Assembly (NCBI RefSeq): GCF_000411155.1
Contig: NZ_KE150266.1
Location: forward strand, 1,364,001-1,428,000
DNA from: Gleimia europaea ACS-120-V-Col10b
Lineage (GTDB): Bacteria; Actinomycetota; Actinomycetes; Actinomycetales; Actinomycetaceae
Direction: 5' to 3'
DNA: 64,000 nt
Positions 8,022 to 16,692 of the stretch are shown here, one piece after another. The notes under the pieces are model-generated. The model was given only the letters and a program-made list of their open reading frames with translations. It was not told the origin of the DNA and searched no databases. A program made the translations under genes and the position numbers. Each line of letters starts with the position of its first letter. Positions within the stretch are counted from its first letter, which is position 1.

Positions 8022-9234
8022 GGCTTAGCACCTCTTGCCTGGAAATTAACGAGAGCTGTTCGCGTTGTTTTAGTGCCGAAACCCTGTGTAGAGCTGTGTC
8101 GAGCTCGAGATGTTCCACGACACTAGACACAACCGTTTCAGCGAGGAGAACTGGAACTGCGTTACCAAGCTGTCTCATGATCTCCGACCAAGCTCCGTGA
8201 AGCTGGTAACGATCTGGAAAAGTTTGGATTCGGGCTGCTTCGCGGGCAGAGTAATATCGCACTGTTCCGTCTGAAAAACTTATCATGTTCTCCCCGCCCG
8301 GAACGCCATGTACGCCAGCTTTTAAGGCTTTTGAAGGCGCATCCAGCGGAGATCCAGTATGTCCAGGATATGACTTGGCGCCGGGTTGGAAACGATGATC
8401 TAACCACTTATCGTCGCACTCTGAAGGAAACGGCAGATCGGAAATCGCATCTCTTACGGTACGCCACGGTCTTAAGTCACACTCTAGCTTGAGGCGGGTC
8501 TGAACAACGCTCCGGTCTTTAACAGGTACTTCATATTTCTCCCAATACTCCCCCGACTCTTGAATCTGTCGCAAGGCAGGCCCTGAATGGGTCTTCGCTG
8601 GAAAACTCCATCCAGCGTCAACGTCGCTACGAAATCCAATCATAAAAACTCTGTGCCGACGCTGCGGTACCCCGTAATCCGCCGCATCAACAACTGTTGT
8701 AACCAATTTATATTGCAGATCTGCCAGAACAGACGTGTGCTCCTTTTGGAGCCTGCCGAAATGATCCACCCAGCTCTCATCTTCGCGAGCGCGTAATTCA
8801 GGGTGTTGGAGTCTAAGTTTGATGTATTCAAAATAGTCAGAAAACGCCGGCCTAGTGAGGCCCTTCACGTTCTCGATCACGAATGCGCGCGGCCTAAGTT
8901 GAGCAATTACGCTCGTAGCTGCTGGAAACATGTCGCGGGGGTCATCGGCATTTCTTGCTTTTCCGGCCAAGGAGAAAGGTTGGCATGGGGGCCCGGCAGT
9001 TATCAGGTCAACGGTTTCAGCACCTATTGTTTCCCCCCACTCTACTGAGCGCACGTCACCTTCAAGGACACTTACATCCCGGACCAGCGGATAATCGTTT
9101 TCCTTGTTTTCCCTAATAGTAGCGCAGGCCCATTTGTTCCATTCAGCTGCCACCAGATGGTTCACACCCGCAAGGGCAGACCCCAGTAATAGACCACCGC
9201 CGCCAGCAAACAATTCAACGCCGTTGACTGCCAT
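8014..9234 (-). CDS. C5-cytosine DNA methyltransferase of the Eco29kI-type system
   Basis: Protective methyltransferase of the R-M pair; it methylates a cytosine at C5 using SAM. The 406-residue protein has all the main Dcm-type motifs in order: motif I LFAGGGG (8-14), the catalytic PPCQPFS with C84, ENVKG (121-125), QRRHRVFMIG (191-200), a variable target-recognition region (~210-330), then RYYSAREAARIQTFP and the motif X segment QLGNAV. AGGAG lies a few bases before the ATG. It forms a two-gene operon with the endonuclease. The operon runs opposite to the helicase remains on both sides, supporting arrival as a unit. Confidence 0.93.
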   Translation of the reverse strand: MAVNGVELFAGGGGLLLGSALAGVNHLVAAEWNKWACATIRENKENDYPLVRDVSVLEGDVRSVEWGETIGAETVDLITAGPPCQPFSLAGKARNADDPRDMFPAATSVIAQLRPRAFVIENVKGLTRPAFSDYFEYIKLRLQHPELRAREDESWVDHFGRLQKEHTSVLADLQYKLVTTVVDAADYGVPQRRHRVFMIGFRSDVDAGWSFPAKTHSGPALRQIQESGEYWEKYEVPVKDRSVVQTRLKLECDLRPWRTVRDAISDLPFPSECDDKWLDHRFQPGAKSYPGHTGSPLDAPSKALKAGVHGVPGGENMISFSDGTVRYYSAREAARIQTFPDRYQLHGAWSEIMRQLGNAVPVLLAETVVSSVVEHLELDTALHRVSALKQREQLSLISRQEVLSRG

Positions 9235-9462
9235 TGTCTACTCCTTCCTGAGCCCTTGGCTGCTTATTCTCACCTTTAGACCAATCTTGTCATACCGGAC
9301 ACCTAATCGGCGCAATCCAGGTAAACAGATGACAAATCACTGCGAGTATGAGGCTGAACGGATTTGCAACCTAACCAGAATAACCATAAGCATAGTGATC
9401 GGCTAAAGCCCGACTTTGCATCTGTTTGCAAGCTAGCGAAATACAACTACCGACTCAGATAA

Positions 9463-10692
9463 CATCTCTCCATTCAATCGCGTCGAGCTCCTGATTCACA
9501 CCCATGTCAGCTCGAATTAACAATGCGTTTCGACTTCAAGTTACAAGCACTCAAGGGTATGCCGCGCAGCAACCTTATGACAGCTGTGGAGAAGGGCTTT
9601 AGCCATCTGCCTGCCGGATCGCAGATTTTCCTCGAAGAAAAATCACAGAAGGTAATCCTCAAATCCATCAAAAACAATCTAACCGTATATGCGGAAAAAC
9701 TACCGGCCGAAATCAGAAGCGCGGCCCTTGCCGCGCGGGTTGACGTGCAGGACTACCAACTCACGGATTATTTGAAAGACTCTCACCGCGACATTGCAGA
9801 CATTTATAGCCGAAAAGAGTTCAAAAATAGGCCGATCTCGTGGAAGCGTTTACTTCACATGGCGGCCACGGGCAACGATCTTGCAGCGGACGCTTACGAG
9901 GACATCCACCGCAGGCTTCGCGCTTTCGCGCACGTGTCTGACCCGGAGCGGATCGAAACCTACCTCAAGATTCTTTCCACGCCACACTACCGTTACGAGG
10001 CAACGTCAGCGCGTGAAAAGTTCTACGCACACATGCTCATGTACTCGTTTTGGCCCCAAGGTAAACGTGATTAGAAGAAGATCGCTTCCATCGACTATGC
10101 CATGCAAGTTTTGAGATCCACGCCGAACCTCGTAGATGAACTGAGGCAAATATTCGTAGCTGTTAGCGATCGTACGAAGAAGTTATACCAGCATCCCGCT
10201 GGCGAAATGGGGCTGTGGACGCCGCTTAAAGTGGGAGCTGCGTACACGCGTGAAGAACTGCTGGCTGGCATCGGCGTTGGATACGAGTTTCAAGGCCAGG
10301 CGCCCGGCGGCGTGCGTGAGGGAGTTAAGTACTGCGAGTACACCAACACGGAAGCGCTGCTGGTGACACTCGTAAAGTCGAAGGCTGACTATTCACCTAA
10401 CACTCTGTACCGCGATTTCGCGCTCACGCCCACGCTATTTCACTGGGAATCGCAGTCTAACGCGGGGCCGCATACCAAAGCGGGCATGCGCTACCTGAAG
10501 GAGGATTCCAACATCGCCCTCTTCACCAGAGAACACAAGAAAGACGCGCTGGGGGAGGGCGCAGCGTACACATTCGCCGGTCCCGCGCATCTGGTTGAAG
10601 CCAAAGGTTCGCGTCCGATGCAGATAACGTGGGAGCTTGACCACCCGCTGCCCCCAGACCTTTACATGTCCGCGAGGGCGGTAGCTTCCTAA
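9463..10692 (+). pseudogene. C-terminal remnant of a DUF3427 helicase with an in-frame stop
   Basis: The frame is open from 9463 (first ATG at 9523) and matches the region after the helicase core of DUF3427 proteins, for example LPAGSQIFLEE near 9613-9645. From ~10230 it matches the DUF3427 domain itself: TREELLAGIGVGYEF, REGVKYCEYTNTEALLVTL, YSPNTLYRDFALTPTLFHWE, and the end ITWELDHPLPPDLYM. A TAG at 10072-10074 interrupts the frame, which then continues in the same phase through 10075-10101 into the ATG at 10102. It is a single nonsense change, not a frameshift. The helicase motifs are absent. It is almost certainly non-functional, though the two halves could be expressed as small proteins. 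Confidence 0.85.
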
Positions 10693-10768
10693 CCCAGCGC
10701 CGCAAACCGGGTAGGCTACTCAAACCCGCATGTAATCTGGAAGGCGCACGTGACAGGGAGGAGGCGGG

Positions 10769-11467
10769 GTGAGCAGCAGATTTGAAACCCAGCAGCGACT
10801 CATTGATGCAACGCGCGAGATCATAATTCTCGAGGGCGTAGAGGGCTTCACGCTCGACAACGTGTGCCGTCGTGCGGGCTTTACCCGAGGCGCCTTCTAC
10901 TCCAACTTTTCCACCAAGGAATCACTACTCGCCGCGCTCGCGGAGGACGAGTACGCGGATCTGATTGAGCGCCTCAACGCACAAGTTGAAAAATGGCGAA
11001 ACGCTGACGCGGCAATGCCGGCACAAATCGACTCCCTGTTGTTTGACGCGATGGATGCGATTGGGGTTAATCGCACTCTTTACGCCCTCCACACCGAAAT
11101 GCAGGCGAGGTCGGTGCGAGATCAGGAATGGGGAGCGCGCCTGGCGGACCTCAACGAGGAGTTTCTAACCGCGTTGAGCGGAGTTCTTGAGACCATTCTT
11201 GCGGCCGCAAATCGCACCCCGGAAACATCGATGCGCGTGATCGCTCACGCGGTGATCGGGATTGTGATGAGGGCGGCTGCGGTTGACGCCCTGGTGGAGA
11301 GCTACAAGGAACACCGTAGCCGCACTCAAAACCGAGTGGTTGGCTCGGCCTCGCCACCACGGGTAGAGCGCACGGTGCCAAAACACCTACCTATTGCGAA
11401 GTCGCCTTCCAAGCCGATTGTTGAAACGATCATTCCGCTTCTGTACGCGATGTCGAAGCCTGCTTGA
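10769..11467 (+). CDS. TetR-family transcriptional regulator
   Basis: DNA-binding repressor of the TetR family. The 232-residue protein has the N-terminal helix-turn-helix region in its usual form: TREIIILEGVEGFTLDNV, then AGFTRGAFYSNFSTKESLL at about residues 30-50. A helical ligand-binding domain follows (~60-190), then a basic, proline-containing tail. The GTG start follows GGAGG. No transporter or enzyme that it might control is adjacent: the DUF3427 remnant is upstream and gpmA downstream with its own start signals. The target is therefore unknown. The C-terminal ~40 residues are unusual in composition and may be disordered. Confidence 0.88.
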   Translation: MSSRFETQQRLIDATREIIILEGVEGFTLDNVCRRAGFTRGAFYSNFSTKESLLAALAEDEYADLIERLNAQVEKWRNADAAMPAQIDSLLFDAMDAIGVNRTLYALHTEMQARSVRDQEWGARLADLNEEFLTALSGVLETILAAANRTPETSMRVIAHAVIGIVMRAAAVDALVESYKEHRSRTQNRVVGSASPPRVERTVPKHLPIAKSPSKPIVETIIPLLYAMSKPA

Positions 11468-11605
11468 ACAAATCTCCGCATCTGAAAATCCGCGCCAAAG
11501 TAAAACTTGCGATAAACGGCGGAAAATAAGGGAAAATACGCTGCGAGTTGAAAGTTTGTTGACCAAAACCGGGTCTAACCTAAAGACATTGCTAGTCATA
11601 CATGG

Positions 11606-11611
11606 GATAAT
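11606..11611 (+). promoter_or_regulatory. -10 hexamer of a probable leaderless gpmA mRNA
   Basis: GATAAT ends exactly 6 nt before the gpmA ATG, so transcription would begin at or next to the start codon. No normally spaced Shine-Dalgarno sequence is present. The -35 region (AAGACA at 11583-11588) is weak. Confidence 0.5.
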
Positions 11612-11617
11612 GAGGCC

Positions 11618-12355
11618 ATGGCTTTTAAATTGATTCTGCTCCGTCATGGGCAAAGCGATTGGAACGAAAAGAACCTGTTCACCGGATGGGTTGACGTTCC
11701 GTTGACAGAACTAGGTAAGGAAGAGGCCGTTCATGGCGGCGAGCTTCTTAAGCAGGAAGGTGTCCTGCCGGACATCCTCTACACGTCCCTACTTCGCCGC
11801 GCAATCTACACGGCAAACCTGGCGCTTGACGCTGCTGACCGCCATTGGATTCCGGTTAAGCGTTCGTGGCGTCTAAACGAGCGTCACTACGGTGCGCTTC
11901 AGGGCAAGAACAAGAAAGAAATCCGCGACGAGTACGGCGAAGATCAGTTCATGCAGTGGCGCCGCTCCTACGACGTGCCGCCACCGGCAATCGAGGCTGG
12001 TTCGGAGTTTGCCCAGGATGGCGATCCGCGTTACGCGGGCGAGCCGATTCCGGCAACCGAGTGCCTAAAGGACGTCCTCGAGCGTCTGCTTCCGTACTGG
12101 GATGAGCAGATCGTTCCGGATATCAAGAGCGGTAAGACCGTTCTGATTGCAGCGCACGGCAACTCGCTACGCGCAATCGTGAAGCACCTTGACGATGTTT
12201 CCGACGAGGACATCTCGGCAGTGAACATCCCCACCGGCGTTCCGCTACTTTACGAGCTTGACGAAGAAACGCTCAAGCCCATCAAGAAGGGCGGCACCTA
12301 CCTTGATCCTGAGGCCGAGGCGAAGATCGCCGCCGTAGCCGCACAGGGCAAGTAA
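11618..12355 (+). CDS. gpmA: 2,3-bisphosphoglycerate-dependent phosphoglycerate mutase
   Basis: Glycolytic enzyme interconverting 3- and 2-phosphoglycerate in the cytoplasm. The 245-residue sequence is typical: the phosphohistidine motif [18 protein letters not shown] with H10, the substrate loop [15 protein letters not shown] (~87-100), and the second catalytic histidine in [11 protein letters not shown] (~180). Length matches the family. It appears leaderless. It lies next to the phoU-senX3-regX3 locus, an arrangement common in actinobacteria, and ends at a strong terminator shared with phoU from the other side. Confidence 0.97.
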   Translation: MAFKLILLRHGQSDWNEKNLFTGWVDVPLTELGKEEAVHGGELLKQEGVLPDILYTSLLRRAIYTANLALDAADRHWIPVKRSWRLNERHYGALQGKNKKEIRDEYGEDQFMQWRRSYDVPPPAIEAGSEFAQDGDPRYAGEPIPATECLKDVLERLLPYWDEQIVPDIKSGKTVLIAAHGNSLRAIVKHLDDVSDEDISAVNIPTGVPLLYELDEETLKPIKKGGTYLDPEAEAKIAAVAAQGK

Positions 12356-12369
12356 ACAAACTACAAGAA

Positions 12370-12402
12370 GGGGCGATGACCAATACGGTCATCGCCCCTT
12401 TT
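12370..12402. terminator. Terminator between convergent gpmA and phoU
   Basis: 12-bp perfect stem GGGGCGATGACC / GGTCATCGCCCC with a 5-nt loop, followed by TTTT on the gpmA side. Position between convergent genes suggests it serves both. Confidence 0.85.
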
Positions 12403-12450
12403 CGCGCTTAAAACAGTAGGCAGGTAGCCTCGAAATCTGCGGTGCGCCGC

Positions 12451-13101
12451 TTATTCAGCGAGAAACCGCTCGCCCTCAATCAAGTACATGACGTTGCGAC
12501 CAACATTGGTGGCGTGGTCACCAAAACGCTCGTAATAACGGCCAACCAACGTCAGATTAATGATCTGAGTGGGGGTCAGCACAAGGTCTGGATCCAAAAG
12601 CATACGGTGGAGCTGCACGTGCAGGTCATCCATCACGTCATCATCGGTCTGCATCTGATTTGCGAGGTCGGTGTTGGGATCCTCCATAAGTTTCGCGGTG
12701 TTCTCGCCCGCGATACGCGCCTGTACGCCCATCTTCTTAACAATCCCCACAATCTCAGGCGGGAGCGCGTCGGTGTGTGCCTGCTGACGGGCAATGATCG
12801 CAATGTTGCGCGCCAGATCGCCCATGCGCTCTAGCGTCTTGGTCATGCGCAGGCCGGTAACGATCAGTCGCAGGTCACGGGCAACAGGAGCTTGCAACGC
12901 CAGAAGCTGCGTGCACATCTCATCGATAATGTAGGCGAGGTCGTCAATGCGCTCATCCGCATCGATCGTCTGTTCCGCCAGTGCGCTGTCATTCTCATCG
13001 AGTGAGCGTGAGGCGCGACTAACCGCCCTTGAAACTTGCGCTGCCATGCGTGAAAGTTGGTTGCCGAGCTGAGTGAGCTCCTGGGTGTACATCTCCCGCA
13101 T
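12451..13101 (-). CDS. phoU: Phosphate signalling regulator PhoU
   Basis: PhoU links the state of the phosphate importer to the SenX3-RegX3 two-component system, acting as a negative regulator under phosphate-rich conditions. The 216-residue product shows the two PhoU three-helix repeats, each with its metal-binding E/D-rich helix (DADERIDDLAYIIDE and TLERMGDLARNI in the first, ERFGDHATNVGRNV in the second). Two ATGs are possible. The one at 13101 is chosen because GGAGG ends 7 nt upstream, whereas for the ATG at 13107 only one base separates them. It is divergent from senX3-regX3, across a region with a pho-box-like repeat. No pst genes are in the window. Confidence 0.95.
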   Translation of the reverse strand: MREMYTQELTQLGNQLSRMAAQVSRAVSRASRSLDENDSALAEQTIDADERIDDLAYIIDEMCTQLLALQAPVARDLRLIVTGLRMTKTLERMGDLARNIAIIARQQAHTDALPPEIVGIVKKMGVQARIAGENTAKLMEDPNTDLANQMQTDDDVMDDLHVQLHRMLLDPDLVLTPTQIINLTLVGRYYERFGDHATNVGRNVMYLIEGERFLAE

Positions 13102-13199
13102 TCTCATTCCTCCAATGTGGTGCTTGAGGCCCTTAGGATGGGCCTACTTATAGCCGAAAGTAATAACACCATGCGCGGGTGTCACGGCTGGATGCAACA

Positions 13200-13221
13200 G
13201 GTTAACGATTGGTTAACGGAT
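13200..13221 (+). promoter_or_regulatory. Pho-box-like tandem 11-base repeat
   Basis: GGTTAACGATT followed directly by GGTTAACGGAT: two 11-base units with 9 identical positions, in the phoU-senX3 divergent region. Tandem 11-base units are the arrangement bound by PhoP/RegX3-type regulators in actinobacteria. Autoregulation by RegX3 is inferred. Confidence 0.5.
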
Positions 13222-13265
13222 GTCGGATGTTTGGTTTAATCGCGACAATCAACGGGTTTTCGCCC

Positions 13266-13271
13266 TATTGT
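13266..13271 (+). promoter_or_regulatory. -10 hexamer of a probable leaderless senX3 mRNA
   Basis: TATTGT ends 7 nt before the GTG start of senX3 and no ribosome site is visible, which fits a leaderless transcript. Confidence 0.35.
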
Positions 13272-13278
13272 CTATATT

Positions 13279-14463
13279 GTGAGTGGTGTGGAGACGAGTT
13301 TGTTAATTTTGGTGGCCCTCGTTGGTCTATTCGTAGGGGCCGGAGCAGGGTTGGCATTTCGCGTATCCCAATCCCAGATCCATGAATCCCCCCAAGAAGA
13401 AGAATTCGAGCCGCCGGTGAACCCGGAGCTTAAATCCGCCCTCACCGCTATGGCCTCAAGCTCGGTCATTGTGGACAGTGAAAACCGTATTGTGAGGGCA
13501 GACGCGCAGGCGTACACGCTCGGCCTCGTTCGCGATGAAGTGATCGTGCACAAGCAGGTGCTTGAAATGGTTGAGGATGTGCGTAAAAACGGGGTGACAC
13601 TGCGCAAGAAGATGCAGCTACCTCGATCGCGATACTCGTCAGATTCTCCCATTTACTTAGATGTTCGCGTAGCTGCGCTACTTGGTGGGCGCGTCCTGAT
13701 TTTGATCGACGATGAGACGAAGCAAAAACGTGTTGACGCGGTTCGCCGCGATTTCACGGTGAATGTTTCCCACGAGCTGAAAACCCCAATCGGCGCTATT
13801 GGACTCATCGCGGAAACTCTGCAAGACAGTGACTACGACCCCGAAGTGGTTCGCATGTTCACTCCCAAGATGGCCTCAGAAGCGGCGCGTCTTTCCACCC
13901 TCGTGCAGGATCTGATTGAGCTTTCGCGCCTCGAAACCGGCGACCCCTTGATGCGGGCCCAGCGGATTAACATTGACGAGGTTGTGTGGGAAGCCGTGCA
14001 GTTGGAGAGCAACCGGGCGGCTGCCTCGAATATCGAAATCGAGGTGGGCGAGCCCTCCGGCGGCATCGTTTGGGGTGATCACAACCTGCTCGTCACCGCA
14101 GTTCGCAACCTGGTGGATAACGCAATTCGCTACTCAGATCCGCACACGCGCGTGAGCGTAAAGAGTTCGGTTGTGGATGACCTGGTGCGCGTTGCGGTTG
14201 TAGACACCGGAATCGGCATGGATGAGGCAGAAAAAGAACGCGTTTTTGAACGGTTCTACCGCGTGGATCCGGGTCGGTCGCGAAACACTGGTGGATCGGG
14301 CCTGGGCCTATCTATCGTGAAACACGTTGCGGCAGATCATGGTGGAACTGTTTCCGTGTGGTCAAAGAAGGGCCACGGTTCCACGTTTACGCTAGTGATT
14401 CCGCAAGCCGAGGGCGAACGAGATGCGGATTTTGCGGATTTGGAAGAAAGCGAGGAGCGTTAA
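13279..14463 (+). CDS. senX3: Sensor histidine kinase SenX3
   Basis: Membrane sensor kinase of the phosphate-responsive SenX3-RegX3 system. The 394-residue protein has one N-terminal membrane segment (~5-27), a PAS-like domain (~60-145), and the dimerisation/phosphoacceptor domain with H165 in NVSHELKTPIGA. The ATP-binding domain has N277 and N281 (VRNLVDNAIRYSD), the G1 box DTGIGM (~316) and the G2 box GGSGLGLSI (~345). There is no large extracellular loop, as in other SenX3 proteins, which are controlled through PhoU rather than by an external ligand. The GTG start has no ribosome site. The stop is immediately followed by the regX3 ATG with no gap. Confidence 0.92.
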   Translation: MSGVETSLLILVALVGLFVGAGAGLAFRVSQSQIHESPQEEEFEPPVNPELKSALTAMASSSVIVDSENRIVRADAQAYTLGLVRDEVIVHKQVLEMVEDVRKNGVTLRKKMQLPRSRYSSDSPIYLDVRVAALLGGRVLILIDDETKQKRVDAVRRDFTVNVSHELKTPIGAIGLIAETLQDSDYDPEVVRMFTPKMASEAARLSTLVQDLIELSRLETGDPLMRAQRINIDEVVWEAVQLESNRAAASNIEIEVGEPSGGIVWGDHNLLVTAVRNLVDNAIRYSDPHTRVSVKSSVVDDLVRVAVVDTGIGMDEAEKERVFERFYRVDPGRSRNTGGSGLGLSIVKHVAADHGGTVSVWSKKGHGSTFTLVIPQAEGERDADFADLEESEER

Positions 14464-15159
14464 ATGAAAACGATTTTAGTTGTTGAGGATGAGGAATCAC
14501 TACGCACGCCTCTTGCTTTCAGTCTGCGCAGAGATGGGTACGAGGTGCTAGAGGCGGAAAGCGGCGAGGTTGCTCTCGCAATGCTGGAGGCGGCCACTCC
14601 TGACCTGGTTTTGCTTGACCTGATGCTTCCGGGAATCTCCGGCACGGAGGTGTGCCGTCAGGTGCGCCGCACGTCGAAGGTGCCAATCATTATGGTTACG
14701 GCAAAAGATGACGTGGTGGATCGCGTGGTGGGCCTAGAGCTCGGGGCGGATGATTACGTGACAAAGCCGTACTCCTACCGCGAACTGCTTGCACGTATTC
14801 GCGCGGTGTTGCGCCGGCGCGTGCCGGAGATCGAAAGCGCGGATGAGGAAGATATCCTCACTGTCGGTAACGTGCTGGTGCGCGTGGATCGGCATGAAGT
14901 TGAGGTTGATGGCGAACCGGTTCACCTGCCGCTTCGCGAGTTTGAACTGCTTGAGCTTTTGATGCGCAACGTGAATCGCGTGCTTACGAGGACGCAGATT
15001 ATCAACATCGTGTGGGGCCCGGATTACGTGGGGGACACGAAGACGTTGGACGTGCATGTAAAGCGCTTGCGTTCACGCATTGAAGAAGATCCTTCTAATC
15101 CACAACTGTTGCAGACTGTGCGTGGGCTGGGTTACAAGATGGTGGACCCTCTCGAGTAA
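14464..15159 (+). CDS. regX3: Response regulator RegX3 (OmpR family)
   Basis: Transcription factor activated by SenX3; it controls phosphate-starvation genes. The 231-residue protein has an N-terminal receiver domain with the acidic pair E8-D9, phosphoacceptor D52 (LVLLDLMLP), T79 and K101 (YVTKPYS). A C-terminal winged helix follows, with the recognition region DTKTLDVHVKRLRSRIEED and the terminal RGLGYKM. The ATG directly abuts the senX3 stop, so translation is coupled. The gene is followed 58 bp later by carD, which has its own start signals. Confidence 0.94.
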   Translation: MKTILVVEDEESLRTPLAFSLRRDGYEVLEAESGEVALAMLEAATPDLVLLDLMLPGISGTEVCRQVRRTSKVPIIMVTAKDDVVDRVVGLELGADDYVTKPYSYRELLARIRAVLRRRVPEIESADEEDILTVGNVLVRVDRHEVEVDGEPVHLPLREFELLELLMRNVNRVLTRTQIINIVWGPDYVGDTKTLDVHVKRLRSRIEEDPSNPQLLQTVRGLGYKMVDPLE

Positions 15160-15217
15160 GCGCGCGGAATTGCTGGTAAAATAGGGACGTTGAGCTAACA
15201 GCAGGAGTTTTACAGCA

Positions 15218-15721
15218 ATGACATTCAAAGTGGGCGAAACCGTTGTGTACCCACATCACGGCGCTGCCACAATCGAAGAGATTTCTACGCGCAAATTTGC
15301 TGGCAAGGAAAGAACTTATCTTACGCTTCGCGTGACTACGGGCGATCTAACGATTCAGGTTCCCGCAGAGAACGTGGAACTCGTTGGGGTTCGTGACGTC
15401 GTTGACGAAGAGGGCTTCGAAGAGGTCATGGACACGCTCCGTGAGGAGAACACGGAAGAACCTTCAAACTGGTCGCGCCGCTACAAGGCAAACCAGGAAA
15501 AGATTGCGACGGGCGATATTGTTCGCGTTGCCGAGGTGGTTCGCGACCTGTCTCGCCGTGACGCCCTGAAGGGACTGTCTGCCGGGGAGAAGCGCATGCT
15601 CTCTAAGGCCCGTCAGATTCTGACTTCCGAGTTGGCTCTCTCCCGAGAGGTTGATGAGGATGTAGCTAGCGATCGCCTTGATGAGATCCTCGCGGAGGGG
15701 ATTGAAGAGGTGGAAGAGTAA
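15218..15721 (+). CDS. carD: CarD-family RNA polymerase-binding regulator
   Basis: CarD binds the RNA polymerase beta subunit and stabilises open promoter complexes, with broad effects on rRNA and growth genes. The 167-residue protein has the N-terminal Tudor-like RNAP-interacting domain ([17 protein letters not shown], ~5-60). The helical C-terminal DNA-binding domain follows, with the RANQEKI-like segment [12 protein letters not shown] and a conserved tryptophan in [15 protein letters not shown] hexamer and GCAGGAG precede the ATG. The order carD-ispD is classical for actinobacteria. Confidence 0.95.
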   Translation: MTFKVGETVVYPHHGAATIEEISTRKFAGKERTYLTLRVTTGDLTIQVPAENVELVGVRDVVDEEGFEEVMDTLREENTEEPSNWSRRYKANQEKIATGDIVRVAEVVRDLSRRDALKGLSAGEKRMLSKARQILTSELALSREVDEDVASDRLDEILAEGIEEVEE

Positions 15722-15734
15722 ACAGATCCTCCTA

Positions 15735-15766
15735 TTTTGAGGCCGCACCTGCGGCCTCAAAATTTA
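15735..15766 (+). terminator. Terminator after carD
   Basis: 12-bp stem TTTTGAGGCCGC / GCGGCCTCAAAA around a 4-nt loop, 13 nt after the carD stop. Confidence 0.8.
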
Positions 15767-15857
15767 TGCGCGGCCGGTGTGAGCAGCGGCGGGGGATCAA
15801 AATTGGGCATGGTGTTTTTCGGGAGCGCGCAGTGTTGCGCCGGCGCGAGGAGGCGTG

Positions 15858-16622
15858 ATGAGTAGGTCGGTTTTCGCAGTTGTTACAGCCGCAGGTTCAG
15901 GGTCGCGGCTGGGCCATGACATGCCGAAGGCACTGGTACAGCTAGCTGGCGTGCCCCTCGTGCGCCGCGCCGTGGACGGTATTCGCGATGCTGGTGCGGA
16001 TGGGGTGGTGGTGACCGCCCCGCCTAGTCACCTGAGCGAGTTCGAAAAGATGTTTGTTGCGGAACCAGAAGTTGCTGTGGTTCCCGGTGGTAGCATTCGT
16101 CAAGATTCGGTGTACAACGGACTGCTCGAAATTCCGCGTCTCGCCAAACAGATTGGCAAGGAGCTAGATGATCGCACGCCCGTGCTCATTCACGACGCTG
16201 CCCGCTGCCTCACCCCCGAGCGGGCCATTAGAGACGTCATTGAGGCGCTCGAGGGCGGGCTGAGGGCCGTTATTCCAGTGGTTCCCGTTACCGACACGCA
16301 AAAGGTTGTGGAGCCGGTTCCGGCTTCCTCGAAAATCGAAAAAGTCATTGGGCAGGTTGATCGCGCGCAGTTGCGCGGAGTGCAAACCCCGCAAGGCTTC
16401 CACTGGGAAACCGCGATGCGTGCACATGAGGCAGGCCGCGAACTCCTAGCAAAAGGTGTGGAACTAACCGACGACGCGGGACTTGTGGAAGCCCTTGGTG
16501 AGGACGTGCACGTGACGCCTGGAAGCGCGCTGTCTATGAAGATTACGACCAAACTAGACCTAATCGTTGCCGGCGCAATTCTCGCCCGGCCAGACCAGTA
16601 TCAAAGCCTGCTGGACGAATAG
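15858..16622 (+). CDS. ispD: 2-C-methyl-D-erythritol 4-phosphate cytidylyltransferase
   Basis: Third step of the non-mevalonate isoprenoid pathway: joins MEP to CTP to give CDP-methylerythritol. The ~254-residue protein has the nucleotide-binding AAGSGSRLGHDMPKAL near the N-terminus (~10-26), PGGSIRQDSVYNGL (~75-90), the catalytic IHDAARCLT and the late GVQTPQGF and ELTDDAGL segments, all in family order. GAGGAGG ends 4 nt before the ATG at 15858; a GTG at 15855 is less likely. ispF, the partner usually next to it, is ~1.5 kb away on the other strand behind a transporter gene. Confidence 0.95.
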   Translation: MSRSVFAVVTAAGSGSRLGHDMPKALVQLAGVPLVRRAVDGIRDAGADGVVVTAPPSHLSEFEKMFVAEPEVAVVPGGSIRQDSVYNGLLEIPRLAKQIGKELDDRTPVLIHDAARCLTPERAIRDVIEALEGGLRAVIPVVPVTDTQKVVEPVPASSKIEKVIGQVDRAQLRGVQTPQGFHWETAMRAHEAGRELLAKGVELTDDAGLVEALGEDVHVTPGSALSMKITTKLDLIVAGAILARPDQYQSLLDE

Positions 16623-16679
16623 CGCGCGTCGCAAACGTTACTAAATGGGATTTGCATCCATATTTTTCTGTTTTCGGGT

Positions 16680-16685
16680 TAAAGT
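16680..16685 (+). promoter_or_regulatory. -10 hexamer before the UMF1-type transporter
   Basis: TAAAGT ends 7 nt before the GTG at 16693, consistent with a leaderless or near-leaderless transcript and supporting that start. Confidence 0.35.
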
Positions 16686-16692
16686 CAGAGGC

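Larger units (their letters stand above)
7400..9462 (-). other. Restriction-modification cassette replacing the helicase core
   Basis: The segment between the two surviving ends of the DUF3427 helicase holds only the leftward methyltransferase and endonuclease, plus ~230 non-coding bases upstream of them. The left junction is within a few bases of 7400. The right junction lies between ~9460 and 9523. No transposase, integrase or clear flanking duplication is visible, so homologous or illegitimate recombination is the likely route of entry. Confidence 0.6.

Noticed and set aside
9329-9406. Short frame upstream of the methyltransferase as a controller (C) protein of the R-M system
   Set aside because: Only ~25 codons, no helix-turn-helix pattern, and Eco29kI-type systems do not require one here.
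7400-9462. Insertion of the R-M pair by a transposon
   Set aside because: No transposase, inverted ends or flanking duplication could be found around the cassette.
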